Source: an uncultured Eubacteriales bacterium
GTDB lineage: Bacteria; Bacillota_A; Clostridia; Oscillospirales; Oscillospiraceae
Length of the DNA: 6,999 nt
Assembly (NCBI GenBank): GCA_949451265.1
Contig: CASTQR010000086.1
Span: forward strand, 1-6,999
Direction of reading: 5' to 3'
In this document: positions 5,692 through 6,999 of the stretch, one piece after another
How positions within the stretch are numbered: position 1 is the stretch's first letter
How the letters are laid out: every line of letters starts with the position of its first letter
The notes under the pieces: model-generated
The model's input: only the letters and a program-made list of their open reading frames with translations
Databases searched by the model: none
Told to the model about the DNA's origin: nothing
Made by a program: the position numbers and the translations under genes

Positions 5692-5737
5692 GGAAAAACC
5701 GCCCGCGGCCCGTGAGGCCGCGGGCGGCGCTTTTTCC
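5692..5737 (+). terminator. Intrinsic terminator after trmO
   Basis: A perfect 12-bp GC stem pairs 5699-5710 (CCGCCCGCGGCC) with 5716-5727 around the loop CGTGA. CGC and then TTTTT follow (5728-5735). GGAAAAA on the left (5692-5698) can pair with TTTTTCC on the right (5731-5737), skipping the CGC bulge, and this gives an A tract in the minus direction too. It begins 2 nt after the trmO stop and insulates the HD-trmO unit from gdpP. Confidence 0.93.
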
Positions 5738-5761
5738 GGTGGGTGAATTGCCCCCCAGCCC

Positions 5762-5790
5762 TTGCCATTGCCGCTGTAATTTGATATAAT
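5762..5790 (+). promoter_or_regulatory. Sigma-A promoter for gdpP
   Basis: TTGCCA (5762-5767, 5/6 to TTGACA) is separated by 17 nt from a perfect TATAAT (5785-5790). TGA at 5782-5784 supplies an extended -10, the same TGATATAAT core as in front of proB. The predicted start is near 5797, giving a leader of about 32 nt to the chosen start codon. Confidence 0.88.
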
Positions 5791-5828
5791 CTCTTATCTA
5801 TGGGATCTTTGGAAATGAGGTGAGCGCG

Positions 5829-6999
5829 GTGTATCAGAAGCTGGCCCGGATGCTGGCCCCCCGGATCGGGCTGTATTTCGCGGTGATGCTGGCCTTCTGC
5901 GGGGCGACGGCCCTGCTGGGCCGGCGGGACGCCGCCGTGGTGGAGCTGGCGGTGGTGGCGGTGCTGTTCGCGGCCTACCTGGCCTCCGGGCTCCGCCGCC
6001 GGAAGGAGGCCGCCCGCTATCTCAAGGAGCTGCTGGACAGCATGGACCAGGCCACCCGGGACAGCACCCTGAACTGCCCCCTGCCCCTGGTGATCTTCCG
6101 GCCGGAGACCGACGAGGTGGTGTGGTCCAACGACCGCTTCCTCCGCCTCACCGGGGACACCGAGGGCCTGTTCGACACCAAGCTGGCCGACCTGGCCCCC
6201 AGCTTCAACAGCCGCTGGCTGCTGGAGGGCAAGAGCGAGTGCCCGGAGGAGGTGGAGCTGGGGGGACGGCGCTATCAGGTCTTTGGCGACGTGGCCCGCC
6301 CCGGGAGCGGGGAGGACGATGCGGCCCTGGCCACCACCTACTGGCTGGACGTGACGGATCTGGCGGACACCAGGGACGTGTACCGGGCCACCAAGCCGGT
6401 GCTGGCCCTGCTGCTGCTGGACAACTACGAGGACGCCATCAACGGCCAGGACGAAAACGTCCGCTCCGCCATGCTGAGCCAGATCAGCGCCCGCCTGTCC
6501 CGGTGGGTGGAGGACACCAACGGCGTGTTCCTCCGGCTGGACCGGGACCGCTTCCTGTTTTTGTTTGAGGAGCAGTACCTGGCCGGCTTCAAGGCGGAGA
6601 AGTTCTCCCTGCTGGACAGCGTCCGGGAGGTGGTGAATCCGGCGGGCATCGCCGCCACCGTGTCCATCGGCGTGGGCGTGGACGGGGACACCTTCGACGA
6701 GCTGTACCGCTTCGCCAACCTGTCGGTGGAGATGGCCCTGAGCCGGGGGGGCGACCAGGCGGTGGTGAAGAACCGCTTCACCTTCGAGTTCTACGGGGGC
6801 CGCTCCAAGGAGGCGGAGCGCCGCACCAAGGTCAAGAGCCGGGTGATGGCCTCCGCCATGGGCGAGCTGGTGGCGGACGCCTCCCAGGTGCTGGTAATGG
6901 GCCACAAGGCCCCGGACATGGACGCGGTGGGGGCGGCGGTGGGGGTGTGCGCCATCGCCCGGTTCAAGGGCGTGCCCTGCCGCATCGTCCGGCCCCACG
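5829..6999 (+). CDS. gdpP: Cyclic-di-AMP phosphodiesterase GdpP (YybT family), truncated by window end
   Basis: GdpP is a membrane-anchored phosphodiesterase that hydrolyses c-di-AMP to pApA, so it affects potassium balance, wall stress and beta-lactam tolerance in Firmicutes. The 390 visible residues show two N-terminal membrane helices (about 13-30 and 37-52), a basic stretch (RRRK), a PAS-like domain (about 80-180), a degenerate GGDEF domain (about 190-320, with SRGGDQAVVKN at 305-315 in the signature position), a linker helix, and the start of the DHH domain with MGHKAPDMDAVGAA (357-370), carrying His359, Asp363 and Asp365 of the first metal motif. The remaining DHH/DHHA1 part lies beyond the edge; family members are about 650 residues. 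I chose GTG at 5829 because GAGGTG (5817-5822) precedes it by 6 nt. GTG at 5820 is in frame but overlaps that site. Confidence 0.95.
   Translation, partial: MYQKLARMLAPRIGLYFAVMLAFCGATALLGRRDAAVVELAVVAVLFAAYLASGLRRRKEAARYLKELLDSMDQATRDSTLNCPLPLVIFRPETDEVVWSNDRFLRLTGDTEGLFDTKLADLAPSFNSRWLLEGKSECPEEVELGGRRYQVFGDVARPGSGEDDAALATTYWLDVTDLADTRDVYRATKPVLALLLLDNYEDAINGQDENVRSAMLSQISARLSRWVEDTNGVFLRLDRDRFLFLFEEQYLAGFKAEKFSLLDSVREVVNPAGIAATVSIGVGVDGDTFDELYRFANLSVEMALSRGGDQAVVKNRFTFEFYGGRSKEAERRTKVKSRVMASAMGELVADASQVLVMGHKAPDMDAVGAAVGVCAIARFKGVPCRIVRPH

Noticed and set aside
5637..6998. 453-codon open frame on the minus strand opposite gdpP
   Set aside because: It is antisense to a clearly recognisable GdpP with correct domain order. 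The His/Gly/Gln/Pro-rich translation is typical of the reverse strand of GC-rich coding DNA.

Overview
The window looks like a chromosomal segment of a high-GC, endospore-forming member of the Clostridia, probably an Oscillospiraceae-type gut anaerobe (Flavonifractor/Lawsonibacter/Oscillibacter-like). That placement is inference. It rests on a spoIVB gene, a GdpP-type c-di-AMP phosphodiesterase, Firmicutes-style Shine-Dalgarno sites, sigma-A promoters with TATAAT boxes, and very strong G/C preference at third codon positions. No rRNA, tRNA, CRISPR array, insertion sequence or phage gene is visible. Most of the window is ordinary core genome.

Layout. (1) Bases 1-218 are the 3' end of an unrecognised + strand gene, closed by a strong intrinsic terminator at 217-255. 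(2) An extended -10 promoter at 267-275 drives proB-proA (311-2352). Their products catalyse the first two steps of proline synthesis, and the genes overlap by 4 nt. (3) A 44-bp near-perfect inverted repeat (2361-2404) lies between proA and the convergent gene behind it. Its apex, 2375-2390, is a 15/16 match to the chromosomal ParB/Spo0J site parS. (4) A minus-strand gene (2414-2935) encodes a small five-helix membrane protein of the DUF6512 type. (5) About 400 bp separate it from the divergent spoIVB. This gap holds inverted and direct repeats, a possible sporulation-type promoter for the minus-strand gene, and a repeat-rich spoIVB leader. (6) spoIVB (3342-4394) encodes the serine peptidase that signals from forespore to mother cell. 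(7) A consensus sigma-A promoter (4398-4426) just past the spoIVB stop drives a two-gene unit: an HD-domain hydrolase (4458-5015) and, overlapping by 1 nt, trmO (5015-5689), which methylates t6A37 in tRNA. A strong terminator follows (5692-5737). (8) A good promoter (5762-5790) drives gdpP (from 5829), which runs off the window inside its DHH catalytic domain.

How they fit together. The genes form several independent units rather than one pathway: proline synthesis, sporulation signalling, tRNA modification and c-di-AMP turnover. I did not find a convincing new multi-gene system. The items most worth checking are the parS-like site, supported by gdpP lying near the replication origin in Bacillus; the absence of spo0A after spoIVB; and the competing pairings in the spoIVB leader.
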